From Mycogone perniciosa (Eukaryota; Ascomycota; Sordariomycetes; Hypocreales; Hypocreaceae), in the NCBI GenBank assembly GCA_025331125.1, contig JAOALB010000065.1, positions 202,984 to 266,983 on the forward strand: a DNA stretch of 64,000 nucleotides, written 5' to 3'. Below are positions 33,045-45,346 of this stretch, one piece after another. The translations under genes were made by a program, and so were the position numbers. Positions within the stretch are counted from its first letter, which is position 1, and each line of letters starts with the position of its first letter. The notes under the pieces were generated by a model that saw only the letters and a list, made by a program, of their open reading frames with translations, had not been told where the DNA came from and did not search any database.

Positions 33045-34910
33045 GGCCTGAGCTAGAGCATTGGCCTGGGCCTGCATCATAGCCTGAACATGAACCTGAT
33101 CCTGAGCCTGGTCAGTGGCAGTGTATTGTGGAATCGACTCTAGAACACCTGAAAAGTGTGGCTGAAACAGCGTTCCTGGTTGTCCCGGGAACGGTTCGAA
33201 GGGAGCGCTTTGAGGGGCACTCGGAATTGCGGCGATTTCTTGAGTGTTGGCCATAACGGCGACGTTTTCTGTTTCTTCCTCTCCATCAGAGTCTTGGTCC
33301 ATACCCTCGTTTTCTTCTTCGCCCTGTTCCTCAGATTCTTCATATCCAGTTTCACTTTCGTCGCCGAGCTCATCCTCGGGAGCATCTGCACCTAAAGTAT
33401 CTGCCAGCAGAGGTGAAGGTTGGTTAACTGTCCCCTGATATTGACCTAACGGGACGGGTCTAGGCATTGATAAACGAGGCGGGAGATTTGGGTGTTCGGG
33501 TATGGCTTCGATACATGGGCTGACGTCAACCATCGGTTGCGTGAATCCCACACCCGGTTTGAGAATGTCGAGATCTCTCTCTGGCATGCCTAGCATCTCA
33601 GCCACCGATTGGACTTCCATGAAGCAGTTCTCAGCCAAGGCAAGAACACCCCAACCCCTAAAAGCACAATTAGTCCTTTCTTGCCTTGCTGCCCTCATCA
33701 TTTGTGTGTGCCCATCAGATACTCACTTGGAAGAGGCGGGCGAAAATTCCTCGCTCAGAAGCATTGCATGCGTAGAGGGACCAATGACATTAACGGGCTG
33801 ATGTATTCTCCAGATATCTGCCAGCCACATGTTCCCTTTGATGTCCACGGCGCAGATCATCTCGGCCGTGCCATCGTCGAGATCCACAAAGCAGATATTG
33901 GGGATGTTTGAGGCTTCCTTCCCGAGGGCAACCACGATCCTGAAATTACTCGCACGCTTAGAAACATCCACCTCGTCGTCATTGCAAATTTGGTGGCATT
34001 CGCATGACTCCCGTGTTTCTGGCGGCTCCTTGAGGCAAGTGGCTAGAGCAAGGGCAAAAACCGTCACCTCGCAGCGATTCGAGCTGACTGCTATGAGGCG
34101 AGATTTGCGATGCACTGCCAATCCCCAGGCAGAATGGCCAACGTTCTCGTGGAAGAACAACCTCGGCGGGTTGTCCCTCTTGGGGCTGGTCTGGGCAGCT
34201 GCCAACACATTTGGTTTACTAAACACCCAGTCTGCAATCGCCTTGACGTAGTATGCAATTACATCTCCGTCGTCAAAGCAGGCAACCACAACTTCATCTT
34301 CGCCAAGAAACCCAGTTATAATATGGTTGATCGTATGGGGCGAAACAGAGTCCACACAGCCCCCCATGGAGTAGGAAGCCTTGCTTGGTTCGGGGACAAG
34401 GTCAAGGTCCGGCACTCGAGGAATCGTCTGTTTTGGAACGCCTCGGGGCACGTAGACAAAGATATGGCCCTGGTATGCCACAAAGTAGAGCTGATAGGAA
34501 ACCTGTCAGTCTTGATTATGCCTCCAAGTCCGTCCCAGATCAACACTTACGTTGTGAGCTTGTGATAGTGCAGTCAAGTTGTTTCGATAGCTCTGCATGG
34601 ACGGAATAAGCCGATATATCGAATTATCAGGGCTGGTCTCGTTATCAGACTCGAGACTCGGCCAGTTATACGGCAGTCCCAGGCCTGACATAGAGGCCCG
34701 TTCCCGTTCCCTGATTGCGCGCTTGGCTTCATCTCCAAACTGCATCACCCCAACATGCATTAGTCCTCTTTTCAAGCCGTATCAAGCCGTTATCATTCTA
34801 TAGCGCAGACTCACCCGGTCAGTCGCCGTTTGTAAATGGCATATACCCACAGAGACGGGCTGAAAGGTCCGAGGAGGAGGAGGAGGAGGTCGGTTGGATT
34901 CAAACGCCAT
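31662..34910 (-). CDS. CRT10: Crt10-like regulator of ribonucleotide reductase genes
   Basis: Five exons on the minus strand: 34815-34910, 34551-34739, 33727-34490, 31805-33657, 31662-31759; joined 999 aa. The N-terminal half holds the family pattern: LYFVAYQGHIFVYVPRG, EDEVVVACFDDGDVIAYYV, GHSAWGLAVHRKSRLIAVSS, and CFVDLDDGTAEMICAVDIKGN, a beta-propeller-like region. The C-terminal part continues it: RDRTIRPYFRATSRLSML, LRPLHGMAIGPVQ, YRLMLHYRTHDILTYEI. Between them lies a low-complexity insert of over 350 residues: an acidic tract (GDESETGYEESEEQGEEE), then long Gln/Ala repeats. Yeast Crt10 modulates transcription of RNR2/RNR3 and takes part in the Rtt101-Mms22 ubiquitin-ligase pathway. A similar nuclear role in DNA-damage response is inferred. 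The small last exon (reading AGVYGWIGGLAVCEDMM) is joined by a 45-nt intron whose donor GTAAGC and acceptor ATAG keep the frame. A polyproline stretch follows the start codon. Confidence 0.82.
32660..33056 (-). repeat. In-frame repeat tract inside the Crt10-like gene
   Basis: Three kinds of tandem repeat, all in frame. A hexamer tract at about 32990-33053 encodes alternating Gln-Ala. A 15-bp repeat at about 32925-32990 encodes TQAPQ units. Longer units at about 32663-32750 encode HAAQ/HVEQ. The hexamer on the plus strand reads GCCTGA, repeated about nine times with little variation, which suggests recent expansion. Confidence 0.9.
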
Positions 34911-35951
34911 CGCCGCCAAGGAGATGGTAGCCTCGCCGTTGTGTTCCAACCACGATACCTCAGTACATATAAATGTATCAAGCAAGGATACAACACCCCC
35001 AGGAAGAACTATCAGAGGATAGAGAAAGAGGTTCTGAGGAGGTTTAAGTGACGGCAGATGGTGGAGAAGGTGTGGTGGGGATGGTGATGCTATTAGTAGG
35101 AGTTCTAGTTGTAGTATGAGTCTACGAACGACCCCACCCGTTGATAGACTAGGCAATCGATAAAAGCAAGGGGCCCGTGATCACCGATCACGCTAGAACA
35201 CGTGCTAGCCACCGCCACGATTGTATGTAGTGGAGCTTCGGGAGAAGGCTCGCCAATCGACAGCAAACAAATATACAGCATAAGAAAACAAATATACTAC
35301 TCGTACGAGTACAGCCCCCAGGTCAACTACCACTCACAAATATTGAATAGGGACACATTCCTATATGCGGGGCTCTCGCCGGCTCTTGAACGCAGACTTT
35401 CATGGTCTGACCAAACTGCTATTAAATTTAATCCTATAATTGTTACTCCGTACGAAGTACTTTTCATGATATATGTACTTTATGTTGTTGAAGATGTAAG
35501 TGATTAGCGTGGCGCTAAAATGCTTAGCCTGTGCACGAGCCGCGTATAGCCCAATCATAGGTCAAGTTTCTGACCGAGGGGCGGCTATGTGTTTGTTTTC
35601 CAAGGCTGTATATTTGCTTGCTCATCAGTTAACACACATCAGCTTGCGTGATCAATTAAAATCAGTCCAATAGAACAAGAAACATGGTGTTGGCGAAAGG
35701 GAATTATGACCCGTCACATTTTAACCAAGTTCGCCAAGATGTGGATAATTCTGTCACTAAAATATCCAACAGGATTGTGATGATATCTTCCTACACAACT
35801 CCTTCTATGCGCAGCATCAATCTTCAAGTGCATCAGCCACGCAAGAAACCATGCCATCCAAACGCCCAAAATCATCAAAAGAAAGATCGTCTCATCGTAA
35901 GCTACAGGTAGATACCTGCAACAAGTCCACCGCAAAATGGGTATGCAAAAC
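34911..35951. other. Intergenic, no supported gene
   Basis: Between the Crt10-like start and the 3' end of the GH5 gene. AT-rich from 35250 to 35500. It contains an inverted motif TACTCCGTACGAAGTAC at 35444-35460 and a TACTCGTACGAGTA at about 35299-35312. Short open frames only. Confidence 0.55.
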
Positions 35952-37403
35952 TCATTGCCTCATAAGTTCGGTCATGTCCTTCATCCGATAATCCAGCACC
36001 GGCGTAACCCAGTCGTCCTCAACCAGCGAATACGATTCCCTCACGTTATCCTTCCCCTTTCGTGGGTTCAGCGCCCAGTACCCAAAATCCGCATTGATCG
36101 ACTTGAGATATCTGAACAGATTTTCCCAATAGTGCGCGTCGCCAACAGACGGCTCATCCGGCGCCCCGAGCTCGCCGAACCACACAGGTGCAATGTCTTG
36201 CTCCAGAAGATACGCCCAGTTATGCCGCATCGTCTTGACAAAGGACTTGTAGCTCCGCTGCGCGAATCGGCCGTCCCAACTTCCCCAGCCAGACCACTTG
36301 TACCCGTGTGCTGAGTATACCAGCCGGTCGGCGACGTCTAGCTTAACCGGCCGCGTGCGAGCGCCCGAGACGTCATTTGCAGACTCGGTGCCCTCGACGA
36401 TAATCAGCCAGTCAGACTTCATCTTCAGAAGTCTGTTCCCGCAACGCTCCGCCGCGGCCGCCCACTTGGACCAGGGCATGGTGCCCCAAAGCCCTCGAAC
36501 CTCATTGCGAAGATCCGCCCCGATCACCAGCGGATTGTCCACAAAGCGCTCCATGATGGTCTCCCAGTGCTCTATCCATTCCTCTTCCGTCTGCTTGACC
36601 CGACAAAACGGGCCTAGGTGGTCGTTGGCCCAGCCAGCGTCGCACGGGTCTGCTCCGCAGCACCAAGTTGCGCTAGTAATGTGGTTGTTGACGATGACTG
36701 CGAGTCCAGCATCGGTTAGGGCTGTCGTAACCGCTTCGAACACGTCCACGGCACGAAGACCCGCGAGATCCGGGTTCGCAAGGACGAGATGCGACTCGAT
36801 GACGGGGTTCTTCATGACAATCTCGTCCGCGTAGGGGAGCCGCACGCTATTGAATCCGAGCCTTTTGATGGTCTGGGCAATGACGCTACGGTGCTGGACC
36901 TCCAGACCTCCAGTCACAAACAGCTCATCACTCGCGCCGTACCAGTTGATCGACGACAGCTTGAACCGCCTCCCCTCCGCATCCACGATATTGCGACCTC
37001 GCGTCCGAAGCGGCAGTTTGTAGTTGGATATCCACGTGCTCTCCAACGGCGGCGGGAGAGGCTGCTTGCTAAAGTATTTCGAGTCTTCGTCCGGCACCCA
37101 CAGAGAATCCAAACGCCGCTCTTTCCGCCAGAAATAGATGATGTAGATCACAATCGGCACCAGAATCAGGAGGAACGCCATTGTGCATCGAGACCGTAAC
37201 AAGCGACGCTTCTTTCGGGGGAATAGCTTTTTTCTCGGCCGTTTCCGCTCGCTGGCCCAGGCAAAATCGTCAATTTCAATGTCGACAACGGCGTGGCCAA
37301 CATAACGAGCCCAATCTGTTGCGGCAGCCTCGGTCTCTGGCAACGAAAAGAGCGGCAGCTCCTTGTCACTTTCGACGCTGACTAAGTGTGGAGGGGCTGC
37401 CAT
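35952..37403 (-). CDS. Membrane-anchored glycoside hydrolase family 5 protein
   Basis: Single exon, 483 aa from MAAPPHLVSV. A basic segment (RKRPRKKLFPRKKRRLLR, about residues 53-70) followed by one hydrophobic helix (about 74-92) predicts a type II membrane protein with the enzyme facing the lumen or outside. From residue 130 the GH5 (beta/alpha)8 barrel is recognisable: FKLSSINWYGASDELFV, RLGFNSVRLPYADE, and VIVNNHITSATWCCG. The acid/base Glu is in GADLRNEVRG (Glu301), HGYKWSGW follows, and the nucleophile Glu is in VWFGELGAPDE (Glu411). GH5 enzymes cleave beta-glucans, mannans or glycolipids. The subfamily and substrate are not evident, and wall or glycolipid remodelling is a reasonable inference because of the membrane anchor. 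The downstream end reads DYRMKDMTELMRQ. Frame extension before the chosen ATG uses a non-ATG codon only. Confidence 0.88.
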   Translation of the reverse strand: MAAPPHLVSVESDKELPLFSLPETEAAATDWARYVGHAVVDIEIDDFAWASERKRPRKKLFPRKKRRLLRSRCTMAFLLILVPIVIYIIYFWRKERRLDSLWVPDEDSKYFSKQPLPPPLESTWISNYKLPLRTRGRNIVDAEGRRFKLSSINWYGASDELFVTGGLEVQHRSVIAQTIKRLGFNSVRLPYADEIVMKNPVIESHLVLANPDLAGLRAVDVFEAVTTALTDAGLAVIVNNHITSATWCCGADPCDAGWANDHLGPFCRVKQTEEEWIEHWETIMERFVDNPLVIGADLRNEVRGLWGTMPWSKWAAAAERCGNRLLKMKSDWLIIVEGTESANDVSGARTRPVKLDVADRLVYSAHGYKWSGWGSWDGRFAQRSYKSFVKTMRHNWAYLLEQDIAPVWFGELGAPDEPSVGDAHYWENLFRYLKSINADFGYWALNPRKGKDNVRESYSLVEDDWVTPVLDYRMKDMTELMRQ

Positions 37404-39062
37404 ATTGGTTCGGCACTGCACCACCACCACAAGATAGGTAGGTACGCTACTTCATAAGCTTAATGCTCTGTATGCTCCGCCTTCATAGGGTCCGCCTAGA
37501 ACAAGAACGACGTGTAGTTGACGAGCGATAGTGGTGATAGTGCCGAATGAATGATAGTAGGCTAGACAAGGCAATCGAGCACACGACACTCAAGATGCGG
37601 TGTTTAAATATGCGTAGAATATATCAACCCCTCAAGATCACTGGTCCTTGTCAGGCGAGAGGGACCTCGGGTGTTAGTGGTCGCGTACGTCTCGGCGGCC
37701 AAGAAATCGGACGGTTCGGGCTTCTCAGGCTCCCGTTCTCTTTCACGGCTCCGGAGCGGCTTCCCGGTGATGAGATCTTCTCGATATATGAAAAAAGCCG
37801 TAGGTTTCTCAAAAGAAGAGAGGATTGAAGATTTCCAGTTAAGCCGAGTCACTCGCCTTTTCCGCATCTTCGGGTGAGCAACGGACATCCTTATCAACCC
37901 AATCCCTCGCGCATGTCCTTGCTTTATAACGCAAACTCCATTACTTTCCTACCTCTTCCGTAGCTACGAAAAAACGTGTCTTTTGCCAAGACAAACGGTC
38001 CATCCGAAGGTGCCGAGCCTTTGCTAGCTGTTGCAAAGACGCTTGTTATCAGGCAAGATATGATGATCAGTGGCTGGAAGCATCGGATCTGCCCTCCGCT
38101 CTCAACTACCAAGACCTACTACACATGTACGGGGTAGTTGTGGACACATAAACTTGACACAAAAAAACAACAATCGACCAGTAAATGCCACGCATGTTAC
38201 GCAATAGTATCAGAAGCAAACTGCACGTATACATGTAAGACATTTGGCATGCCACTCTGCCTTGCTGTTATTTCTGGGCATGGCATTTTGTTTTCCCGAT
38301 AGGATTATTATTTGTATGCGAATGCGAACGTGGGTGTGATGCAATGACACCGGCTCTTGGGCCAGCTGAGCGCGCTAACATCTCCCAGATCGGAGCCAAA
38401 AGACCTCCGCTTCTTCCGACCAAACGTCGCGTTCCGTATTCCTCATCTCCCCTGAACCAATTGTGACGTCCAAGAAACATAGCTATACATAGTAAGTACA
38501 CAATGGCCTCGCCCATAGTCTTATTCCCCGATCCTTAGTTTCCGGAGCCTCCTTATTGAACTTGCAGATTCGCCAGGAATCCCGCTGTCAACGTTGAAGC
38601 TGTTGTCCCTCGACTATCCCTCCGCCTGGGACTACCTAGTCGTTCATGAAGATAAACACATAAAAACAAATTCCTCCATAAAAATATATACCAAGAAAAA
38701 ATGGTGTAACCGTGGCGCCGCGCTGTCCTGTTCAAAGGCCGTTTGACTACAAATCGAGAGAGAACTGGTCTCGATATAATGCGTCCCCTGGCAAAGGGTA
38801 GTTATAAATGTAAATCTTTGATCTCGTGGCATGTCGCATCTCTCGATGCCGGCCATGCCGGGTCACCTCGTGGGTATTATAATAAGCGCACTTCCATGTG
38901 TAGGTGCCGATGCAGTATCTACCAGCGCTAACTTCGTTGATCCATAGTCGCGAGACTTCAACCTCCTCTTTCTTTGTCTTTCTTCTTCTTTGTCTTTGAT
39001 CTTTTTTCTTTCTCACAGGAAGATCGATGTTCTCTCCATTAGCTCTTGGGCTCAGTCGAAAA
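37404..39062. other. Intergenic, no supported gene
   Basis: Upstream of the GH5 gene and downstream of the GPCR gene. Only short overlapping open frames. AT-rich near 38140-38260 and 38640-38710. Nothing further recognised. Confidence 0.55.
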
Positions 39063-40710
39063 CTATAGGCGATTCATGCCCAAGGGATTCATTTCTTCGT
39101 AGCTTTGCGGAGGAGCAGAAGTCTGGTGCGTGCTCCATGATAGCCGTTGTGGTGGTCTAGGGCTCGAGTATGATCGCGCCGGTGCGTTGTATATGGCTGT
39201 TTCACCATCAAAGCCGGGACTTCGCGGCGACATCGGGGATTTCACTGCTGGAGTGAGTGGTGTTACCACGGCGCTCGAATCTATTGAGAGCATCTCGTAC
39301 GAACGTGTATCTTTCTTCATCTCGTATCGAGCATCGACTGATACGAACTCTGCCTTTCTCCGACCTAGGAGAGACGATATTAGCTCGGCCCATCCAGTCA
39401 CCATGGTCCATCGACCAAGGAGGAAGAGAAGCCAGACGCCATTCAACTGGATGAAGTTAGTAATCATAGAGGACTCAGTACTGACCCAGGGGTATATGAA
39501 ACGTACAGTAAGGAGGATAAGAACAGCTGAGACGGTCGCCTGATTGACAACTAAGGAACGGGCTTCATTGAGGCACTTGTTCTTGTCTCCCTTCATTTCC
39601 ATGAGGCACTCGATCCAGTCGTGGGCCACTTTAGGGTTCTCGGTAACAGACTCGACGATGGTGTCCTGGAAGACGAAGACGATGGAGAAGAAAATCACAT
39701 CGGCAACGATGATCAAGACAATGGCAATGCCTCGCCACTGTAAAGCAATGACTCGCCGAACACGGCGGTAAGCCTGACGAGGTGATATGACGCTGTTTGA
39801 GTAGGTGGGCAGGCTGGATCCGTCGGTCGAGGCGGACGTGTCGCTCAAGGAAGCAAGGTAGACTTTGACGCAGTAGCCAAAGGTAGCGAAAGTGGTGATG
39901 ACAGTTACACCGGCGAAGACGAGCAGCGGGATCCATAGGTCTGCCAGGCTGTTCTTGTGGTTGATGTGGCATGTTGGGCCGAATCGGAATGACACGCCAC
40001 TGAAAACGAGGGCGAGAACGATACCGATGATCGGAACTCCCCATCCAGCGAGTTGCGCAAAGATCATAAAATTGCGGCCGACAAGAACTTGCCAGCAAAT
40101 CTGGAGGTGCAGCGAAAGGGATCGGAGGAACGCCCACATTACACCGCACCAGCCACCGAGGATAAGAAGTGTGCCTGACGCTCCGCAGACTGTGCTGGTC
40201 TGCATGTCATTGGGTGTGATGGTGTCGTGACACTGATTTGGCTGTGCCGCCAATGGAACAACGAAACCGAGCTGTGTCCTCAGTCAGCAGTGAACTCCTC
40301 CATAGTGTCTCTGTGTAACAGCGAAGTGATGACTTGCATTCATTAGTAGGACACCGAAAGTAAAGCAGATGCTCAGGTAGTGGCGGTTCGTCTTTTCTAC
40401 CGGCAAAGAGGCCCATGATATCAACAAGAAAAAGCAGCACACTACACTAACAGCCGCAATCCAGTTGGTTGCAACGGCCATGGTCTTGAAGCTATCTGGG
40501 TAAACCCAGTCGGCCATAGGACATGGCAAGCAGCAGCGCATCGTATCGGATATCTTTTGACATAACCGCCCCTCTACATCTGTCATTCGAGTTAGCTGGG
40601 ATCCTTGATTCTGGAATGAAGTCCACCGTCTTACATCCTTCCGTGGTGCCAAATAAGCTCTCTTCATAGAAAGGTGGGAGGCATCTATTAACCCCGGTGA
40701 GGTTGGCCAT
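39063..40710 (-). CDS. Seven-transmembrane G-protein-coupled receptor, family-2-like
   Basis: Four exons on the minus strand: 40635-40710, 40338-40579, 39507-40271, 39063-39446; joined 488 aa. A short extracellular N-terminus rich in Cys (CQKISDTMRCCLPCPMADW) with one N-glycosylation site leads into seven hydrophobic helices (about residues 52-370). Typical pieces are PVEKTNRHYLSICFTFG, GGWCGVMWAFLRSLSLHLQI, TCHINHKNSLADLWIPLL, ARQAYRRVRRV-like RQAYRRVRRVIALQWRG, and GRWTMVTGWAEL. The cytosolic tail is Ser/Pro-rich. This matches a conserved ascomycete receptor family often placed with secretin/frizzled-like (family 2) receptors, perhaps the MG00532-like class VII. Ligand unknown; signalling through heterotrimeric G proteins at the plasma membrane is expected. 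The second intron appears to use a GC donor (GCAAGT). The third (39447-39506) is exactly 60 nt and stop-free and lies inside helix 7. Confidence 0.85.
40272..40337 (-). other. Probable GC-AG intron in the GPCR gene
   Basis: Read on the minus strand, the exon ends CTAATGAAT and the intron opens GCAAGTCATC. It has a CTGAC branch-like site and closes GACACAG before CTCGGTTTCGTT. No GT donor nearby keeps the frame into LGFVVPLAAQ, while GCAAGT is the usual GC-type donor. Confidence 0.7.
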
Positions 40711-43700
40711 GATGAATCTCTCTTTTCAACTGTTGTATGGCAGTTGTGTGCAAAATCTCAGAAAATATGAGGACGGAATGAATGGTGGTGGTTTCGGTGG
40801 TGGCGGGTCAAGAAGAGATATCGACAAGAGACGGTAATACGGTTTTGTGTGTAATGCCTGGGGCGTGGTGAAGCAAATATCCCATCAAATGACCCAGCGT
40901 GATCAGATATCCCAAGACATCCACCAGTCGTGTAAGACAATTCACTGATATCTGGAGGGCGGTTCACCAGCGTGTTGTAGGTGGTAGAAGAATATTAGAA
41001 CATTGCAAAGGCAGGTATGGTTTGAGAAGGCGAAGGAATCCCAGATGACGTCTTGATACAAGGAGGAATGAATATACTGTCAAAGGATGGAACGGTAACA
41101 CAGGATGGACTGGGTCAGAGTCGAAACCGAAGCCGAAACCAAAATATGGCATCTCGCGTGGGGACGAGGGAGGGCACGCAGGTATAAAGTAATAAAGTAC
41201 GGGAGGCGAGACAGATGGAGGCAGACACTCAAGGTGCAAGCTGCTGCCAGGCAAGAAAGCTAGCTTGTCTTGGAATCTCGTACTATCAAGCCCCGAGAGG
41301 CGGGCAGATCCCTGTAGGTGCAGACTTCGCATCGTCTGTGGGTGCGTAGGCGACGGGTAGTCGGACATGGATGGGGGAGTGCAAAATCTTTCGTCCACTC
41401 CAAGCGTCTGGCATGTTCTTCGACTCCCAAGTCGCCCACCAGCCGGCTGGGCCACTCGTAGGACAGTGTGTCTCGAGCATGAGCTGAGGGGGGATGGTGC
41501 AGGGACCAGAACAAGGCTCTCTTGGCCAGCCAGGGGGTGATGGATAGTCCCCCACTCCCTCCACCAGTTAGACCTGTTGGCGAGGTATGTACTCCGTACG
41601 AAGTACGAGTACGCAAGCACGACAACTGGAGGTTGCGAGGGTTAGCAGGCAAATCGTGTTCATTGAGGATGTTGTGTTGGCTTGGTGCCCTGGGGGGTCT
41701 CCGAAGTGCGGTTTTAGGCGTAATGTGTTAGTGGGAGTTTGCACCAGCATTGGTCCACCACCAGCAGCGCTAAGGCAGGAGGGGTGAGTAATATGGTGGT
41801 AACTTTGGTGTGCCGGCAGACAGACACAGACGAGGCGTAGCATTGCGTACCCGTAGAGGGCACACGACACGATCATCAAGAAGCCCGTGTTTGACCAGAC
41901 AGAATCCGTGGCAAATGCCTCGCTACCGGCGGTGAAGCAAGCAGACTGACGGGTTGCGAGATGCAGTCAATGCCCTGCCGAGGGCTGAACACCGGGTTCG
42001 AGGCTCTGTTCACAGCACACTGCACACTGCACACTGCCCGCTGGATGCCCAGGCCCCAGGGGCGCCCTTCAAGGGTCAACTCGGAACTCATTCCCAATCC
42101 ACACCAGCATAAAGAGCGGAAGCATGGAAGGCAGGCAGTTGCAGAGGGGTGTGGAGGAGAGTCGAACGGCACGGTTCAGCTCCCAAAATAGGATGTCAAC
42201 GCCGTTGCTGAAGAGGCCGAGATCTGCCTAAGCCTCTTGTGGTCACAGCATTGCAAAGTGCCGCCACAGAAGGATGATGGACATTCGATCGCGCGGGAGA
42301 CGGCCGCCTCAACGAAAACCCGGCGGCGTTTTCTGAATTAAGCGACGTGTTTGTGATGTGTATTCCCGACGATTTTGTTTCTTTTACTATTATGTAAATA
42401 TTGCTCAAAACTTGGCTATGCTGGTCCAAGCCAGGTCTCGAATCGCATTGATGGTGTGTTGTGCATATGGAGGCCATCCATCTGGGGAAGCTTCCTAACT
42501 TTGGCAAGGCTTGGTCCAAGAATTCACCTTGCCCAGACCACGCGACCTCGCTGTCTCAATGCGACCTTTAATGCGATCCTACTACCATTAACTCCCGTCG
42601 GCGAAGATACGGTCAGCAACAACCTTGAGGTCGCATTTCCCTTCCGAGCTGTACGAAGTACGCTCTTGGCAACAGCGCATCCGTCGAGACAAATCCAAAA
42701 CGTGGTGTCTCAGAGGGACACACACACCAAGATATGATGGTCCTCCATGTCGTGCATTGAGTGTCCCACGCTACTCCATCGCTGCGCATTATGCGAATGT
42801 GTCATATCAGCCCAGTTTGAGTCTCAGACTTGGCGAGTTGTTACACAAGGAGGCATGACTTCTCAGTTAGATAAATACCCATCAGCCCACCATCTTGGAA
42901 ACATAGGATCATCAATGGTGTGAGGGGGCTCAAGGTATTAATATTTCTTCTTTCTTGTATACGCTGCGCCACAACTTCAGGCATCCCAAAAACATATATC
43001 TAGCACCTTCACGTTGCCCTTAAAATGCGTTGATGTTGGAGGTGGCCCTTCCAAGCACCGTCTCGGTCATCGGGCTCGTGTAATAAGGGCGCACTATTCG
43101 ATTGAATGGGTGCACACAAAGCACATCTACAGACATTATGGTCCTCGGTTGATATAGGCGAATTAACCTCCAAATGGCGTTGTCTGGGCGTTGCATGGCA
43201 AAAGGGACAAGAAGATCGCAGCAACGAGTCAGACGACACACACAATGTGCGATCTGCGTGTCTCGCGTGGGAACGAGGCCGTGCGACTACCTAGGCCAGT
43301 TCCCTTCCCGCCCCTACTTTAGGGCTGAAAAAACGCACCTCTTCTGGAGAGTGCAATTACATTTCGTGTTCTATAGCCTCTCCGCAAGACGATGGATGAC
43401 ATACGGAGGACATGGACATGGATTGTCATCCCCCGCGGTCAACGTCCACCCAGCGTGTTGGGCCTAGAGGATCGTTCAGGATGCAATTGGCTGCCATCAA
43501 CAAAAAAAATCGCTCTACTATACTCCGTACTTGATTTTGCCATAGATTCAGACCCAATGCTTAGTAGCAGCTGTGATGACTGAATGAGATATGCGCCCAA
43601 GTTGGCCAGTGACAGAAGAGAATGGTGCATAGGTTCAATTTTCGCAGCTTTGATTGGCTGTAGCTGCCAGAGCCTGTCAGAGGACAAGAAGCTCCTCCCG

Positions 43701-45346
43701 CCTTCTGACTGGCTGACTGTCCGCCACCACTCCTTCCAAGGCCTTCCACACAAGCCCCTGCGAGAAGGGGCGTGAAGAAGCTTCCCCAGGGATCATTAAC
43801 CATAATCCAGACAATATTTTCATTTTCCACTCATTAACTTGGCAAACGGTGATCAGTCAGACAATAGCTCCATCCATCCTCCTGGTTGTGTGGCCAATTA
43901 TCCTCTTCAGTCTATGGTCTGATATCACACATACACGAATTGAGACACAAGTCACGGCGTTAAAGGCTCCATCACTCTTTGCCTCCCGTTCTCGTCCCAA
44001 CAGTGATATTAGGCAAAAGGAAAGAAAAAGGGCCCAAGAACTCTTCATCTCACAGCAGTGGTGCTAGGCCTAAGCCCCTGCAAGCTGGCCTCGCGTGCAT
44101 CTGTGTGGGGATGCAATGAAAGCAACATGGGGAATAGCTAGCTAAAGGGTACCATGTACGGAGTACAGAGTACTACTCGTAGATCTTCCTGCTATCTGGG
44201 GACATCGACCTCATAAGGATGCCCCTAGTTCACCCCGGACAACTTTCCAGCCTTTTGCACTTTTGAAGAAGGCTTCCAAGTGGCGCCGCACGAACCAACA
44301 ACGCCATGAGAAGTCTCGGAGCTCATACTTATTCTGACTTTGGAAGTAGCCCGCATGATGAGTCGGACAGCTACCAATGACGCCGTTGACGGCATCCACC
44401 AACATCATTCGACATGCTTCCTTTGTCCTGGGTGAGACATTATTGATAGCCGCGAGCCGCGCATGTCAGGAAACTTGTTGTGGTGATCGAAGCAGTGCAA
44501 TACTCTGTCTAGCGAGGCCGGCGAACACATGCCGAGAACCTCAACCAAAAGCCTCGGCATCGAGACTTGACCCGCATAAGTGACGATCAGTCACCCGCTC
44601 AGACCTACTGGTGGTGGAAGGGACATTCCGCGTTTGCCTACATAGGCTTGGATTCCTACGACGGAGAACGGTAATTCAGGAACATTGATTGCCCAGATAG
44701 TTCGCGGAAGCTCCAATACTACAAGCACCGAGCTTGGAGCCGCCTGATGAACATTGGCAAGCTGCCACTTCTTTTGGTGCGGGAAGAGCTGTCGTCCGCA
44801 CAACAAGCCAGGGCTTCTCTTCGACAGAAGCTTGGCGGTCGTCAGTTGAGGGTGAGTGGGCCTAATCGACGGGTGATTGAACAACTATGTGCATCTGGTC
44901 AAGCCATGGCTTTTGGATCCCGCTGTCTTTTAATATGCGTCCGTGTTGAAGTTTCCGAGCTCCCGAATAACTGACACCAAGTCATGGACTCAAGTCCAGG
45001 CGTTCGGAAGCCACAAAAGCCCCGACAATGCTTCGATCTTGGAATGATGAAGAGCAGCAATGATTTACCATCCCCCTCAGGCGAAATTAATAAGCTAAGC
45101 CAAGCTTTCGGGCTGAGTGCTCTACCTGGACTAAAGTGTTGTGTTCCCGCTCACCGAAACGTCTGCCGGCTCAAACTCCACGACATAACACAAGTGGTCC
45201 TACTCGTACTGACTACTAGTACTACTAATGCATACAGAGCGTGCTGTGTTACAGGATAAATCAGCACTCTTTCGTATACTATGTGGAACTACCAAGGGCT
45301 CAGGAATCGGCGTATCTTGATGAATGCTCCGAGCAATCCTCGTATG

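Noticed and set aside
32990..33053. CRISPR-like or satellite array
   Set aside because: The repeats are an uninterrupted in-frame hexamer inside a coding exon without spacers, so it is a coding tandem repeat.
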